Source of the DNA: Bifidobacterium bifidum ATCC 29521 = JCM 1255 = DSM 20456
Lineage (GTDB): Bacteria > Actinomycetota > Actinomycetes > Actinomycetales > Bifidobacteriaceae
NCBI RefSeq assembly: GCF_001025135.1
Contig: NZ_AP012323.1
Span: 1,302,001-1,366,000 of the forward strand
Reading direction: 5' to 3'
Length of the DNA stretch: 64,000 nt
The position numbers and the translations under genes are program-made. The notes beneath the pieces were generated by a model, which was not told the DNA's origin, did not search any database, and saw nothing but the letters and a program-made list of their open reading frames with translations. This document shows positions 1 through 8,627 of the stretch, one piece after another (positions within the stretch are counted from its first letter, which is position 1; each line of letters opens with the position of its first letter).

Positions 1-88
1 ATTCCACATATCAGCCTACTTCAAACGCCTGTGGCCTCATAGCGAAATCAGCCGACTGTGAATAATCTCACCTGCGCCGCGCGGCGTC

Positions 89-982
89 TCAGCCCTTCCA
101 CGCGCGCAACACGGATTTCGGCACGCGAGACGCGTCCCAGCGGTAGTGGCCGGTGACGCCCATGCGGCGCGAGAACGCAAGATAATCGTTCTCACGCCGC
201 TGCTGATTCATATTGTGCAGCACGTAGGAGAACCCGTCAGCGTCCCGCTTGTCGGAGATCACGCCGATATGCTTGACACGGTCGAACACGACGATGTCGC
301 CCTGCTGCCATTGCGCATGATCGTTGACATCGTTGGTGAGGGTGATTCCGTATTTGCCGAAGAACACGTCGAGCACCCCGGTACGGCGAAAGTCGATGTT
401 GGGGTCGGGTTTGGCGGCCACCGACGAATAGGACGCGCGGTCCGCGGCGATGTCCGCATCGACCATGGCCTTGAGGTCGTATCCCGCGTTCCGGAAGGCG
501 CGCCACACCACATCGACGCAGGCGCCGCGGTCGGCGGGCGGGTATCCGCCCTGGTAGTAGCCGTCGTCGTATGCCGGGTGCGCCAGCGCATCCTTGCGGG
601 CCCCGCGCATGATGTCCGTATAGTCGTCCACACCGTTGCCGTTGAAATCCACCGGGCTGGTCAACACGGGATACCTGCGCCGCGACACGTCGGGCGGCAT
701 CACCGTCGTGTCGGGCTCTCGCGTGTGCGAGTACATGGACGAGGCCTTCACGCCGAACGCCTTCACCCCGCTGATGATGCCGTCGCGGCGCGACCATAGC
801 CATGAACCCGCCAAAACAGCGGACACGATCAGGAGCGCCACCATCGCGGCGGCCACCGCGCGGCCAACCGCGCGACTGGCCTTGCGTCCATCATCGCGAC
901 CGTCCTCTCGGCCTTCCTCGCGGCCGTTTCCGCCGCTTCCGCCCGCGGCATTCCCGTTCGAAACACGATATCGCCGAATCAT
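89..982 (-). CDS. DUF1287-family membrane-anchored protein
   Basis: A 297-residue protein. The N-terminal ~40 residues are Gly/Arg/Asp-rich and are followed by one hydrophobic segment (AMVALLIVSAVLAG), so the rest is probably outside the membrane. The C-terminal ~190 residues match the DUF1287 pattern: VDFNGNGVDDYTDIMRGAR, then RGACVDVVWRAFRNAGYD with a conserved Cys, then QQGDIVVFD and HIGVISD. The Cys and His arrangement resembles NlpC/P60-like hydrolases, but the biochemical role is unknown. The ATG at 982 is preferred because a GGAGG lies 11 bases upstream; an ATG at 1000 is in frame. The first 88 bases of the window show no gene. Confidence 0.8.
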   Translation of the reverse strand: MIRRYRVSNGNAAGGSGGNGREEGREDGRDDGRKASRAVGRAVAAAMVALLIVSAVLAGSWLWSRRDGIISGVKAFGVKASSMYSHTREPDTTVMPPDVSRRRYPVLTSPVDFNGNGVDDYTDIMRGARKDALAHPAYDDGYYQGGYPPADRGACVDVVWRAFRNAGYDLKAMVDADIAADRASYSSVAAKPDPNIDFRRTGVLDVFFGKYGITLTNDVNDHAQWQQGDIVVFDRVKHIGVISDKRDADGFSYVLHNMNQQRRENDYLAFSRRMGVTGHYRWDASRVPKSVLRAWKG

Positions 983-1233
983 AATCGTTCCGCCCTCCAT
1001 AGTCGTGCGTCCCGCATATCCCGCGCCCGGCGTCGCGGGCGGATGGCCGCGCGCGGCCCCCGGCCCGGGAATCCGGGCAAACGACGGACGACACGATGCA
1101 CGCAGGCCCGCGCCGTGGCTAGGATATTGGATGGAATATGTTGGGTGAAGCCACCGTCCTCATCGCGACCCGTCATCGTCTTCATTATGGACGGCGTCGA
1201 GCGGCAGCGCAAGCCTGTATAAGGAGAATATGT

Positions 1234-1929
1234 ATGAACATCGTCGAGGCAATGGAGCGGCGCCACGCGGTCCGCGATTTCAGCGACCGGCCCATCGATG
1301 ACGATACGCTTCGCGCGTTGAATGAGGCCGTGGACGCGGCGAACGCCGACGGCGGGCTCGACGTCCAGCTGGTGCAGGACGACACGGATGCGTTCGGGGG
1401 ATGCCCGACCCATTATGGTCGCTTCAAGAACGTCCGCTATTGCATCGCCCTGATCGGCTCCGACGACGAGGACCCGGCACAGCTGGACCGCAAGGTCGGC
1501 TATTACGGCGAGCGCCTTGCCCTGACGGCGACGCAGCTGGGGATGGGCTCAAGTTGGGTGGTGTTGCACGAGACACACGACCATGACGGACGCTGGCGGC
1601 TAGGCGAGGGCGAGCGCATGCCCGCCGCCCTGGCCTTGGGGTATGGCAACAGACCGGGCCGGGCACATCGCAGCAAGCCTTTGGAAGAGCTCGGGGCCGT
1701 GGAGAACGGCGACCTCTCCGGCGCTCCGGATTGGTTCCTGTCGGGGCTTCGCGCGGTGGCGCTGGCTCCGAGCGCATTGGGTAAGCAGCCGGTGCGCTTC
1801 ACCCTGCTGGAGGACGGCAAGACGGTTCTCGCGCAGCCTTTGGAGGGCGTTCAGGCCGATATCTGCCTGGGCATCGCACGGTATCATTTCGAGGTCGGCT
1901 CCGGCCATACTGATATCGTCGTCCGCTGA
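1234..1929 (+). CDS. nitroreductase-like flavoprotein (TM1586 type)
   Basis: A 231-residue protein starting MNIVEAMERRHAVRDF, the usual RRSxRxF-type FMN-binding opening of nitroreductases. The middle part (FKNVRYCIALIG, then GYYGERLALTATQLGMG) fits the TM1586-type putative nitroreductase family, which has two half-domains in one chain. The substrate is unknown; FMN-dependent NAD(P)H reductase activity is inferred from the family. The start is the second of two nearby ATGs and has AAGGAG seven bases upstream. It appears monocistronic. A modest hairpin at about 1960-1986 could end its transcript but has no strong T-run. Confidence 0.85.
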   Translation: MNIVEAMERRHAVRDFSDRPIDDDTLRALNEAVDAANADGGLDVQLVQDDTDAFGGCPTHYGRFKNVRYCIALIGSDDEDPAQLDRKVGYYGERLALTATQLGMGSSWVVLHETHDHDGRWRLGEGERMPAALALGYGNRPGRAHRSKPLEELGAVENGDLSGAPDWFLSGLRAVALAPSALGKQPVRFTLLEDGKTVLAQPLEGVQADICLGIARYHFEVGSGHTDIVVR

Positions 1930-2065
1930 TTCGACCGGGCCGGCATGGCCGTTCTCCCGAATCAGTCGCACGATTGTGCAGATTCAGCTATAACCGTGTG
2001 ATTTTTCAGCATTTTTCGCCGCAAGATAAGTCAAGTTCGAGAAGGAACCGCTAGCGTCGTTCAAC

Positions 2066-3292
2066 ATGAAGAACTTTTTCAAGGGAATTTCGCTGTCGTC
2101 TATCGCGGCAGGCGCGTTGGCGGCGGTCACCTCGTTCCTGTTATCGGCGAAAATCGGCATCGCCGGTTCGGTGATCGGCGTGGCGATCGGTTCGATTGTG
2201 TCGGCGGTCTCGTCACAGATCTATCAGAACGTACTGCACGAATCCGGCCGGAAACTGCAGGATGTCGCGGGGACGACGGGCGACGAGGACGACGGCGCTA
2301 CGGAGACGGCGGCTGATACGGATACAACCGCTTCCACCGACGCCAATGCGCAGGACCATACAGCGATCATCGCCAATCCGGTGGCGCTGCCGGCCCCCGC
2401 ATCACGCGAGCTCGGTCACGGTCCGCGGACCATCGCCTCGGACGCCGCACGGCGGCTGTCGCACGGCGATGAGACGCAACTGATCGGCAACGCCCCGGTG
2501 GATGCCGATGCGACAATTGCGAGCGGGAGCTCCCCCGTGCCGGCGCCACCGTCCTCGGCCCGCGCCGCCACGCCAAGCGGCATGCGCACGTCCGCCCGGC
2601 CTGCCGCAGCCAGATTCACGGCCTCCAGGTCCGCTACCTTCAGGTCAGAGGCCGATCGGGCGAAGCGCAACAAGCGCACCGCCATCATCGTCGCCGTCGT
2701 CAGCGCCCTGGTGGCGGTAGGCGCGACCGCCGGCGTCATCCTCGCCATCACCCAAGGTCAGGGAACCGATACTGTGGTCCGCGACTGGGTGCGCCAGTCG
2801 AACACCCCGACCGAACCCAAGCAGCAGGCACCGCAGGACGACACGACCGACGGCAACAGCGACACCAAGGATTCGACAACGAAGGACGGCACCGATTCGA
2901 CCGGCAAGGGCTCGACTGGCGACAGCAACAGCTCGACCAACAGTGGCAATGGATCGACCGATTCCACTCAGGGTAACGGTTCTGACTCCTCCTCGTCGAA
3001 CGGGTCTTCCAGCTCCAACGGATCAAACGGCTCGAACGGGAGCAACGGCTCCGACTCCACCGGAACCGGCAACGGAAACTCCTCAGGCTCCGACTCCTCC
3101 GGGTCGGGCTCAGGCAGCAACGGAACCGGCAACGGATCGGGCCACTCCGGCTCCGACGGAGCAAGCTCCAACTCCGGTTCCAATGGTTCCGGTTCCGACT
3201 CCGGCTCCTCGTCGAGCGGGTCGTCGTCGGGATCCGGATCGGGTCCTTCCTCCGGTGGCGGCTCCACCGGCACCGGCAAGTCCGGCAACTAG
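2066..3292 (+). CDS. membrane protein with Ser/Gly/Asn-rich low-complexity tail
   Basis: A 408-residue protein with no recognised enzymatic domain. A hydrophobic region lies at about residues 7-50 (ISLSSIAAGALAAVTSFLLS onward), and a second transmembrane segment lies at about 208-230 (AIIVAVVSALVAVGATAGVI). Between them is a polar, alternating Ala/Thr/Pro region. From about residue 260 to the end the chain is almost only Ser, Gly, Asn, Thr and Asp. This suggests a cytoplasmic N-terminal part and a long flexible extracellular tail, perhaps a wall-spanning stalk. Possible shine sequence GAAGGA lies far (about 18 bases) from the ATG, so the start is less certain. Homologues in bifidobacteria are likely but I cannot name a function. 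Confidence 0.7.
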   Translation: MKNFFKGISLSSIAAGALAAVTSFLLSAKIGIAGSVIGVAIGSIVSAVSSQIYQNVLHESGRKLQDVAGTTGDEDDGATETAADTDTTASTDANAQDHTAIIANPVALPAPASRELGHGPRTIASDAARRLSHGDETQLIGNAPVDADATIASGSSPVPAPPSSARAATPSGMRTSARPAAARFTASRSATFRSEADRAKRNKRTAIIVAVVSALVAVGATAGVILAITQGQGTDTVVRDWVRQSNTPTEPKQQAPQDDTTDGNSDTKDSTTKDGTDSTGKGSTGDSNSSTNSGNGSTDSTQGNGSDSSSSNGSSSSNGSNGSNGSNGSDSTGTGNGNSSGSDSSGSGSGSNGTGNGSGHSGSDGASSNSGSNGSGSDSGSSSSGSSSGSGSGPSSGGGSTGTGKSGN

Positions 3293-3323
3293 GCGTGACA
3301 TCAAGCAGTCCACTCGTATCCGG

Positions 3324-3477
3324 CCGCTTATCCCGCGGAAGTCCCACCAGAACAGCCGCATATGGGACTTTCGCCGGATAAGCGGCCCACCGGCCACGTT
3401 CCCCACACCCATATGTCGCCCCTTATCCGATGAAAGTCCCATTTAGCCGTCCTCAGATGGGACTTTGGGCGGGTGAG
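3324..3477. repeat. cluster of short inverted repeats (REP-like)
   Basis: Four related arms lie in the 290-base gap before tRNA-Ala. Arm 1 (3324-3346) and arm 2 (3363-3385) form an inverted pair matching at 21 of 23 positions. Arm 3 (3419-3441) repeats the arm 1 orientation, and arm 4 begins at 3458. The shared core in one orientation is TGGGACTTTC followed by CGGATAAG. No ORF with support is present. These may be copies of a dispersed palindromic element or transcription-terminating hairpins for the gene ending at 3292. Confidence 0.65.
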
Positions 3478-3583
3478 ACGGATGACGCGGGTGACGGAGG
3501 CTGTACGACACGCCCAGTTTGGTTTTCATACCGACTTGAGGTAAATTATCAATCGGCTCAAAAAGCAGCTGATAAATGAATTT

Positions 3584-3656
3584 GGGGCTATGGCGCAGCT
3601 GGTAGCGCATCTCCATGGCATGGAGAGGGTCAGGGGTTCGAATCCCCTTAGCTCCA
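3584..3656 (+). tRNA. tRNA-Ala(GGC)
   Basis: A 73-base cloverleaf. The acceptor arms GGGGCTA and TAGCTCC pair fully with a G3:U70 wobble, the alanine identity element. The anticodon loop ATGGCAT gives anticodon GGC (codon GCC). The T-arm contains GGTTCGAAT. The discriminator base is A and the 3' CCA is not encoded. A rho-independent terminator follows directly. Confidence 0.95.
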
Positions 3657-3664
3657 CAGATTGG

Positions 3665-3690
3665 AACCGGTCGATTTCGACCGGTTTTTT
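3665..3690 (+). terminator. rho-independent terminator of tRNA-Ala
   Basis: A perfect stem (AACCGGTCGA with TCGACCGGTT, tiny loop) is followed by a run of six T residues, just after the tRNA 3' end. Confidence 0.9.
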
Positions 3691-3738
3691 CGTTTACGCA
3701 CGCTCTCCGGCAGGCAACCAAAAGAAAACGCTCCGCTT

Positions 3739-3939
3739 TCTCGCTTTCGAGGGGTTGATTCCACACTCAAGGAACATCTATCTGCGTTTCAGGGGGTTGC
3801 CAGATTGCGATATCCGGAGTATTCCGGCCGGATTGCCATTGAAGTCATGCGGTTCCTGAAGCTTGGATACTTGGCCGGCAACCCCTTGAAACGCAGATAG
3901 ATGTTTCAGCGTCACCGAATCAACCCCTCGAAAGCGAGA
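3739..3939. mobile_element. 201-bp palindromic element, MITE-like
   Basis: The outer ends are a perfect 23-bp inverted repeat (3739-3761 with 3917-3939). An inner 28-bp pair (3774-3801 with 3877-3904) has one mismatch. The 12-base stretches between outer and inner arms do not pair. The ~75-base centre has no ORF of note. Size, strong terminal symmetry, lack of coding capacity and location beside a tRNA gene fit a miniature inverted-repeat element. A clear target-site duplication was not evident, so a large regulatory or terminator hairpin remains possible. Confidence 0.55.
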
Positions 3940-3975
3940 TAGGCATCCATTCACCGAGGAATCGGCGGATGACCG

Positions 3976-5238
3976 TCAGTCGCCGTGCTGCACGCGCATG
4001 AGCACCGTGCCGTCCGAGCCGCTGACGACCGCATGAGGTGCCGGGTCGAGCGACAGCTCGACATGCAAACGTTCTCCGCCATGGCCGACCGCATCATAGG
4101 CGTACCGCCTGTTGTCGACCGTCACCGGCGTCGTCATGGCGTGGGTGAGCCACGGATTGCGCCTGCGGATGCCGATCAGCCCTTGGATCAGGCGATACAT
4201 CCACTCCCCCGTGCCAGGCAAATCATCCGGCGATGCGGGGAACGCCGGCCGCACCGCGTCATCGCCGCCCATGCGGTCCTCCTTGACGCCGCGAAACGCC
4301 TGCTCGTCGCCGTAATAGATGCTCGGCACGCCGCCGACGGTGAACAGCACGGTCATCGCAAGGGAGGCTCCGGCATCTCCTACACGACTGGCAATGCGTG
4401 TCACGTCATGGTTGCCGACGAACGTCTGCGGCGCGAACGACTCCAGAAACTCATTGTGCCGTTTGAGGCTCCAATCCAGTTCATAGAAGTTCGCGGATTC
4501 GAGCGAACTCCAAATCGCCTTCCACAGCTCGTACTGGGTGAGTGAATCCATGCCGGATTGCCGGACAATCGCGGGGTAATCGCCATGAATCACCTCGCCC
4601 ATGATCCACACGTCGGGGAATTCGCGCCGCACGGCGGGCAGAACACGCGTCCAGAACGCCGGCGACACGGCGTAGGCGGCGTCCAGCCGCCATGCGGAGG
4701 CTCCACGCCGCAGCCAATGCAACATCACATCGGTGACGAGCCGCACGACCTCTTCCGAGTCATGATTGAGTTCCGGCAGTTCGGGGTGCCCCTCGAACCG
4801 GCGATAGTCCACTCCCCCGCCTGCATTTCGCGTGATGTGGAACATCGACTCGTGGCCGTGGCCGGCGAGCGCGTCCCTAAAAGCCGGGAACGAGCGCCCA
4901 ACATGGTTGAACACGCCGTCGAGCATCACGCGGATGCCCCGGCTACGGCATGCATCGATCAGCCTGTCGAACGCGGCGTCATCGCCGAGCCGAGAATCGA
5001 TGCGATAGTAGTCGACCGTGTCGTACCCGTGGGTCTCGGACGCGAACACCGGCCCCAGCAGTAGGCCGTTCGCGCCCATGTCGATGAGATAGTCAAGCCA
5101 CGGGATGATGGCGTCGAGTCGTGGCGTCAACGCCCGCTCGCCCTCGTTGGACGGGCGTATCGGGGCGCCGGTGAATCCCAGCGGATACACCTGCCACCAG
5201 ATGGTCGTGTCGTTGACGCTCATGCCATAGCCGCTCAT
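3976..5238 (-). CDS. GH13 alpha-amylase-family glycoside hydrolase
   Basis: A 420-residue (beta/alpha)8 enzyme with all four GH13 conserved regions: DGVFNHVG (region I), WRLDAA with the nucleophile Asp (II), MGEVIHGDY with the acid/base Glu (III) and FVGNHDVTRI (IV). There is no signal peptide, so it should act in the cytoplasm on imported alpha-glucans or maltodextrin-like oligosaccharides. It is shorter than classic amylases and carries little beyond the catalytic domain. The ATG at 5238 has GAGGAG six bases upstream; the in-frame GTG at 5259 is less likely. Exact substrate cannot be told from sequence. Confidence 0.88.
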   Translation of the reverse strand: MSGYGMSVNDTTIWWQVYPLGFTGAPIRPSNEGERALTPRLDAIIPWLDYLIDMGANGLLLGPVFASETHGYDTVDYYRIDSRLGDDAAFDRLIDACRSRGIRVMLDGVFNHVGRSFPAFRDALAGHGHESMFHITRNAGGGVDYRRFEGHPELPELNHDSEEVVRLVTDVMLHWLRRGASAWRLDAAYAVSPAFWTRVLPAVRREFPDVWIMGEVIHGDYPAIVRQSGMDSLTQYELWKAIWSSLESANFYELDWSLKRHNEFLESFAPQTFVGNHDVTRIASRVGDAGASLAMTVLFTVGGVPSIYYGDEQAFRGVKEDRMGGDDAVRPAFPASPDDLPGTGEWMYRLIQGLIGIRRRNPWLTHAMTTPVTVDNRRYAYDAVGHGGERLHVELSLDPAPHAVVSGSDGTVLMRVQHGD

Positions 5239-5298
5239 CGCATTCTCCTCATCCGGCACACCCGTTCCCGTTTCCCGTGACCGGGTGTGCCGCAGCGA

Positions 5299-5742
5299 TC
5301 ATCTGGCCGGGAAATCCGGGTATCCGTCCCCGTCGAGGTCGGGTCCGTCCGGGCCGCCGTAGTAGCCGTCGCCGGTGCCCATGAACTCGCGGGTGCTGAC
5401 GCGGTTGACATTGCGGGCGGCATCCACCGCGTGCTGCAGTTCCTTGCGCACGGCGAAACCGTCGATGATGTTCTTCAGCACGATCTTGCCGCCGGTGGAC
5501 TGGTCCATCGCGTCGATGAGAATCGTGCTCAAGCCGAAGATGCGCTGCAGCAGCGTGCGCGAGATCGTGATGTCGACGATGCGGAACAGCTTGACGGTGT
5601 CGAAGCTCTGATGCAGCAGACCGCTCTGCGTGGCCAGCTCGTCGGCCGTCAGAGTGTACGTGGTGAACGTGAACGGGGTGCGGCACCAGTTGCGCTTGCG
5701 CTGCGTCCAGATGATGTCGCCGTCTGCGATGTTCTTGGCCAT
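5299..5742 (-). CDS. bacterial PH-domain (bPH2-like) protein
   Basis: A 147-residue protein resembling the bacterial pleckstrin-homology fold of YdbS/YdbT-type proteins: IIWTQRKRNW, then FTTYTLTADELATQSGLL, then FDTVKLFRIVDITISRTLLQRIFGLSTI. Unlike most relatives it has no transmembrane segments, only the PH-like domain plus a Gly/Asp-rich tail (GTGDGYYGGPDGPDLDGDG). The start has AGGAGG seven to eight bases upstream. Role unknown; membrane or partner binding is inferred from the fold. Confidence 0.75.
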   Translation of the reverse strand: MAKNIADGDIIWTQRKRNWCRTPFTFTTYTLTADELATQSGLLHQSFDTVKLFRIVDITISRTLLQRIFGLSTILIDAMDQSTGGKIVLKNIIDGFAVRKELQHAVDAARNVNRVSTREFMGTGDGYYGGPDGPDLDGDGYPDFPAR

Positions 5743-5878
5743 GATCGGTCTCCTCCTGCTGTCGATGACGGTATGCTCCCATCGTAGCCCGTCATTCGGG
5801 ACGCGATGTGTCCTCTGCCAGCGTACAGGGAACGGCGGATAGAGGGACGGACGGGGAGAACGCAGCATCAGGAGCCTG

Positions 5879-6601
5879 CTATAGGGCCGGATGCTCCCAC
5901 TGGTCGGTGTCGGCGAGCGCCGGACCATGATTGTAGTCGACGAGCCGCCACCGCAACGTGCCGTCGGGCATGTCGGCTGCGACGAACCGCACCCAGTGCG
6001 CGTTGGCCATGCTGACCACGTCGGCGAAATCGGGGTGGATAGCCCCCAATCCCAGCACGGTCTGCACGGTCTGCGCGATCCATGAGCCATGCGAGAACAC
6101 GTACAGATCCGTGTCGGCTCCGGCGCTGAACGACCATTCCTCCAATGCCGCGCGGCCTCGCTCGCCGACGGCGGCCTTCGTCTCGGCACCATGCCGCAGT
6201 TCGCCGCCGCGATATTCCGCCCATGCACGGTAGTCCTCAGGGCATTCGCGCTCCAGTTCGGCCAGCTCCTTGCCTTCCCATTCGCCGAAGTTGCGCTCCC
6301 GCACGCGGGCATCGGGGTGCACGACCAGTCCGAGCGGGTCGGCGAAGGCGTGCGCCGTGGCCATGGCACGACTCAGGTCGGATGCCACGACGAGCTGCCG
6401 GCGTTCCGGGTGCGATTCGACGTATAGGGAGCGCAGTGCCTGCGCGGTCTGCCTGACCTGCCATTCGCCGATCTCATCCAAGGGGATGTCAATCTGCCCC
6501 TGGAAGCAATGCCGGGCGTTGTATGAGGTGCGCCCATGCCGTATCAGCGTGATGGAGCGGACGTGCTCCGGCATCGCCTGCGGCGAGGAGACGTCACTCA
6601 T
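5879..6601 (-). CDS. histidine phosphatase family protein
   Basis: A 240-residue phosphoglycerate-mutase-like enzyme. The catalytic LIRHGRTSYN motif is near the N-terminus, and the second His lies in VFSHGSWI. The proposed start ATG overlaps the last eight bases of rsfS, which suggests translational coupling; an ATG nine codons later (MPEHVRS) is the alternative. The enzyme probably dephosphorylates a small metabolite. True 2,3-bisphosphoglycerate mutase activity is unlikely given the short, divergent middle. Downstream of rsfS it forms the end of the glmU-rsfS-phosphatase operon. Confidence 0.85.
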   Translation of the reverse strand: MSDVSSPQAMPEHVRSITLIRHGRTSYNARHCFQGQIDIPLDEIGEWQVRQTAQALRSLYVESHPERRQLVVASDLSRAMATAHAFADPLGLVVHPDARVRERNFGEWEGKELAELERECPEDYRAWAEYRGGELRHGAETKAAVGERGRAALEEWSFSAGADTDLYVFSHGSWIAQTVQTVLGLGAIHPDFADVVSMANAHWVRFVAADMPDGTLRWRLVDYNHGPALADTDQWEHPAL

Positions 6602-7031
6602 CAGCTTCGCCGGCATCGTCACCGTCACTGCCGTTGTCGGCGGATTCGTCGCCCGTCGTCTCGGGGTGTTCGAGAGGCAGCTCGACGACGGGGCAGTCAC
6701 GCCACAGCCGTTCGAGGCGATAGTACTCTCGCGCGTCCTGATGCATGATGTGGATGATGAAATCGCCGTAGTCCAGCAGCACCCACTGTCCTTCGTCGAC
6801 GCCTTCGCGCGAGCGCGGGGACAGATGCCCGCACTTGAGGTACACGTCCTTCTCGACCTCTTCCGCGACGCCGATCACCTGGCGCTCGTTCATGGCGGTG
6901 GCGACCATCATGATGTCGGTGATGGCGAGCAGGTCGCTGACATCGAACGCCTCGATGTCGGCGGCTTTCATGCGGTCGGCCGCGACTGCGGCGACGCGCA
7001 CGGCATCAATGGAACTCTGGACTGCTGTCAC
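6594..7031 (-). CDS. rsfS: ribosome silencing factor RsfS
   Basis: A 145-residue protein of the RsfS/Iojap family. Members bind ribosomal protein L14 and block subunit joining when nutrients are low. Family signatures seen are AFDVSDLLAITDIMMVATA, then DYGDFIIHIMHQDAREYYRLERLW. The C-terminal ~30 residues are an acidic tail. A GTG start lies four bases after the glmU stop, with GGGAG about 12 bases upstream. In many actinobacteria rsfS sits beside nadD; here glmU, tRNA-Gln and prs lie between them. Confidence 0.9.
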   Translation of the reverse strand: MTAVQSSIDAVRVAAVAADRMKAADIEAFDVSDLLAITDIMMVATAMNERQVIGVAEEVEKDVYLKCGHLSPRSREGVDEGQWVLLDYGDFIIHIMHQDAREYYRLERLWRDCPVVELPLEHPETTGDESADNGSDGDDAGEADE

Positions 7032-7035
7032 TGGA

Positions 7036-8418
7036 TCAACGCTCCCAAGCGGGCTTCCAGCCCTCGACGATGTGTTGTGTGTTTTCGGAATAGACCATCG
7101 AATCGTCCGGCACGGCGTGGCGGACGACCGAACCGGCACCGGTGGTGACGCCGTCGCCGACCTCAACCGGCGCGACGAACAGGTTGCCGGCGCCGACGTG
7201 CACGTTCGAGCCGATGTGCGTGCGGTTCTTGTGCACGCCGTCATAGTTGGCGGTGATCGTGCCACCGCCGATGTTGGTGTGCTCGCCGAGTTCGGCGTCG
7301 CCCACATAACTCAGATGCGGCACCTTGGTGCCGTTGCCGATGTGCGCCTTCTTCATCTCGACGAACGCGCCGGCCTTGGTCTCCTCGCCCAGCTCGTTGC
7401 CCGGCCGCATGTAGGTCCACGGGCCGATGTTCGCGGCACGCCCGATATGCGAGCCCTGCACGCGGGAGCGTTCGACGACGGCCTCGGCGTCCACGGTCGC
7501 GTCGATCAACGTTGTGTATGGGCCCACGACCGCGTTCTGACCGATCACGGTGTGGCCTTTGAGGAACGATCCGGGCAGCACGGTCACGTCCTGCGCGAGT
7601 TCGACGTCGTCTTCGATCCACGTGGTGTCGGGGTCGAGGATCGTCACGCCGTTGAGCATCCAGTGCTCGCATACGCGACGGTTGTGCGCCTTCGACAGCG
7701 CGGCGAGCTGCAGGCGGTCGTTCACGCCTTCGACGCTCAGCGGGTCGGGCGCGGCGAACGCCCCGACCGTGCCGCGCGTCTTCGCGGTCTCCAGCGCGTC
7801 GGTGAGATAGAACTCGCCCTGCGCGTTGTGGTTGTCGAGGTTCGCGATGGCCTCGGCAAGCAGGTCGGCGTCGAACACGTACACGGACGTGTTCACCTCC
7901 TGCACCGCGAGTTCGCTCCGGTTGGCGTCCTTCTGCTCGACGATGCGCAGCACGTGGCCGTCACGGTCGCGGATGATGCGGCCGTATCCGGTCGGGTTGT
8001 CGAGGATCGTGGTCAGCACGGTGGCGCCGTCGCCGCTCTGCTCGTGGAACGCCACGAGCTTCTTCAACGTGACGGAGTCGAGCAGTGGCATGTCGGACGC
8101 GGCGATCAGCACCGAGCCATGCAGGTTGCGTTCCTGGGTCAGCTGCGCCATCGCGCACTGGACCGCGCGGCCGGTGCCGGGGATGTCGTCCTGGTTGACG
8201 ATGTCGACGTTCGCATCGTAGGACCGTGCCGCCTCGGAGACGCGGTCGGCCTGATAGTGCACGACGACGGCCAGCGTCTCGGGCTCCAGATGTCCGACTG
8301 ATGTCATGACGCGCTGGAGGAAGGTCTTACCCGCGAATTCGTGCAGGACCTTCGGCTTGGACGAACGCATGCGTGTTCCCTCACCTGCGGCGAGGATGAT
8401 TGCGGCGGATAGTGCCAT
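7036..8418 (-). CDS. glmU: bifunctional GlmU (UDP-GlcNAc synthesis)
   Basis: A 460-residue enzyme with two domains. The N-terminal uridyltransferase has LAAGEGTRMRSSKPKVLHE. The C-terminal half is a left-handed beta-helix of hexapeptide repeats carrying glucosamine-1-phosphate acetyltransferase activity. It makes UDP-N-acetylglucosamine for peptidoglycan in the cytoplasm. Length is normal for the family. It is followed immediately by rsfS, and preceded by tRNA-Gln and prs on the same strand. Confidence 0.96.
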   Translation of the reverse strand: MALSAAIILAAGEGTRMRSSKPKVLHEFAGKTFLQRVMTSVGHLEPETLAVVVHYQADRVSEAARSYDANVDIVNQDDIPGTGRAVQCAMAQLTQERNLHGSVLIAASDMPLLDSVTLKKLVAFHEQSGDGATVLTTILDNPTGYGRIIRDRDGHVLRIVEQKDANRSELAVQEVNTSVYVFDADLLAEAIANLDNHNAQGEFYLTDALETAKTRGTVGAFAAPDPLSVEGVNDRLQLAALSKAHNRRVCEHWMLNGVTILDPDTTWIEDDVELAQDVTVLPGSFLKGHTVIGQNAVVGPYTTLIDATVDAEAVVERSRVQGSHIGRAANIGPWTYMRPGNELGEETKAGAFVEMKKAHIGNGTKVPHLSYVGDAELGEHTNIGGGTITANYDGVHKNRTHIGSNVHVGAGNLFVAPVEVGDGVTTGAGSVVRHAVPDDSMVYSENTQHIVEGWKPAWER

Positions 8419-8495
8419 TTCTGTGCGACTCCAGTTCTCTGCCGACTGCAGGATTGCTGCCCGGCCGCGGATTGCCGCGGAACCGGGCGCGAAAG

Positions 8496-8566
8496 TTCCC
8501 CCACCTGGACTCGAACCAAGACAAAGGGTTCCAAAGACCCGTGTGCTGCCATTACACCATGGGGGA
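8496..8566 (-). tRNA. tRNA-Gln(TTG)
   Basis: A 71-base cloverleaf read on the minus strand. The acceptor arms TCCCCCA and TGGGGGA pair fully. The anticodon loop CTTTGGA gives anticodon TTG (codon CAA). The T-arm contains GGTTCGAGTCC. It sits between prs and glmU in the same orientation and could share their transcript. Confidence 0.93.
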
Positions 8567-8627
8567 ATGGCGGTGAACCCGCCAAGTTTTTATTATGCCA
8601 TACCTCGCGACTTCGTCAAATCGAAGC

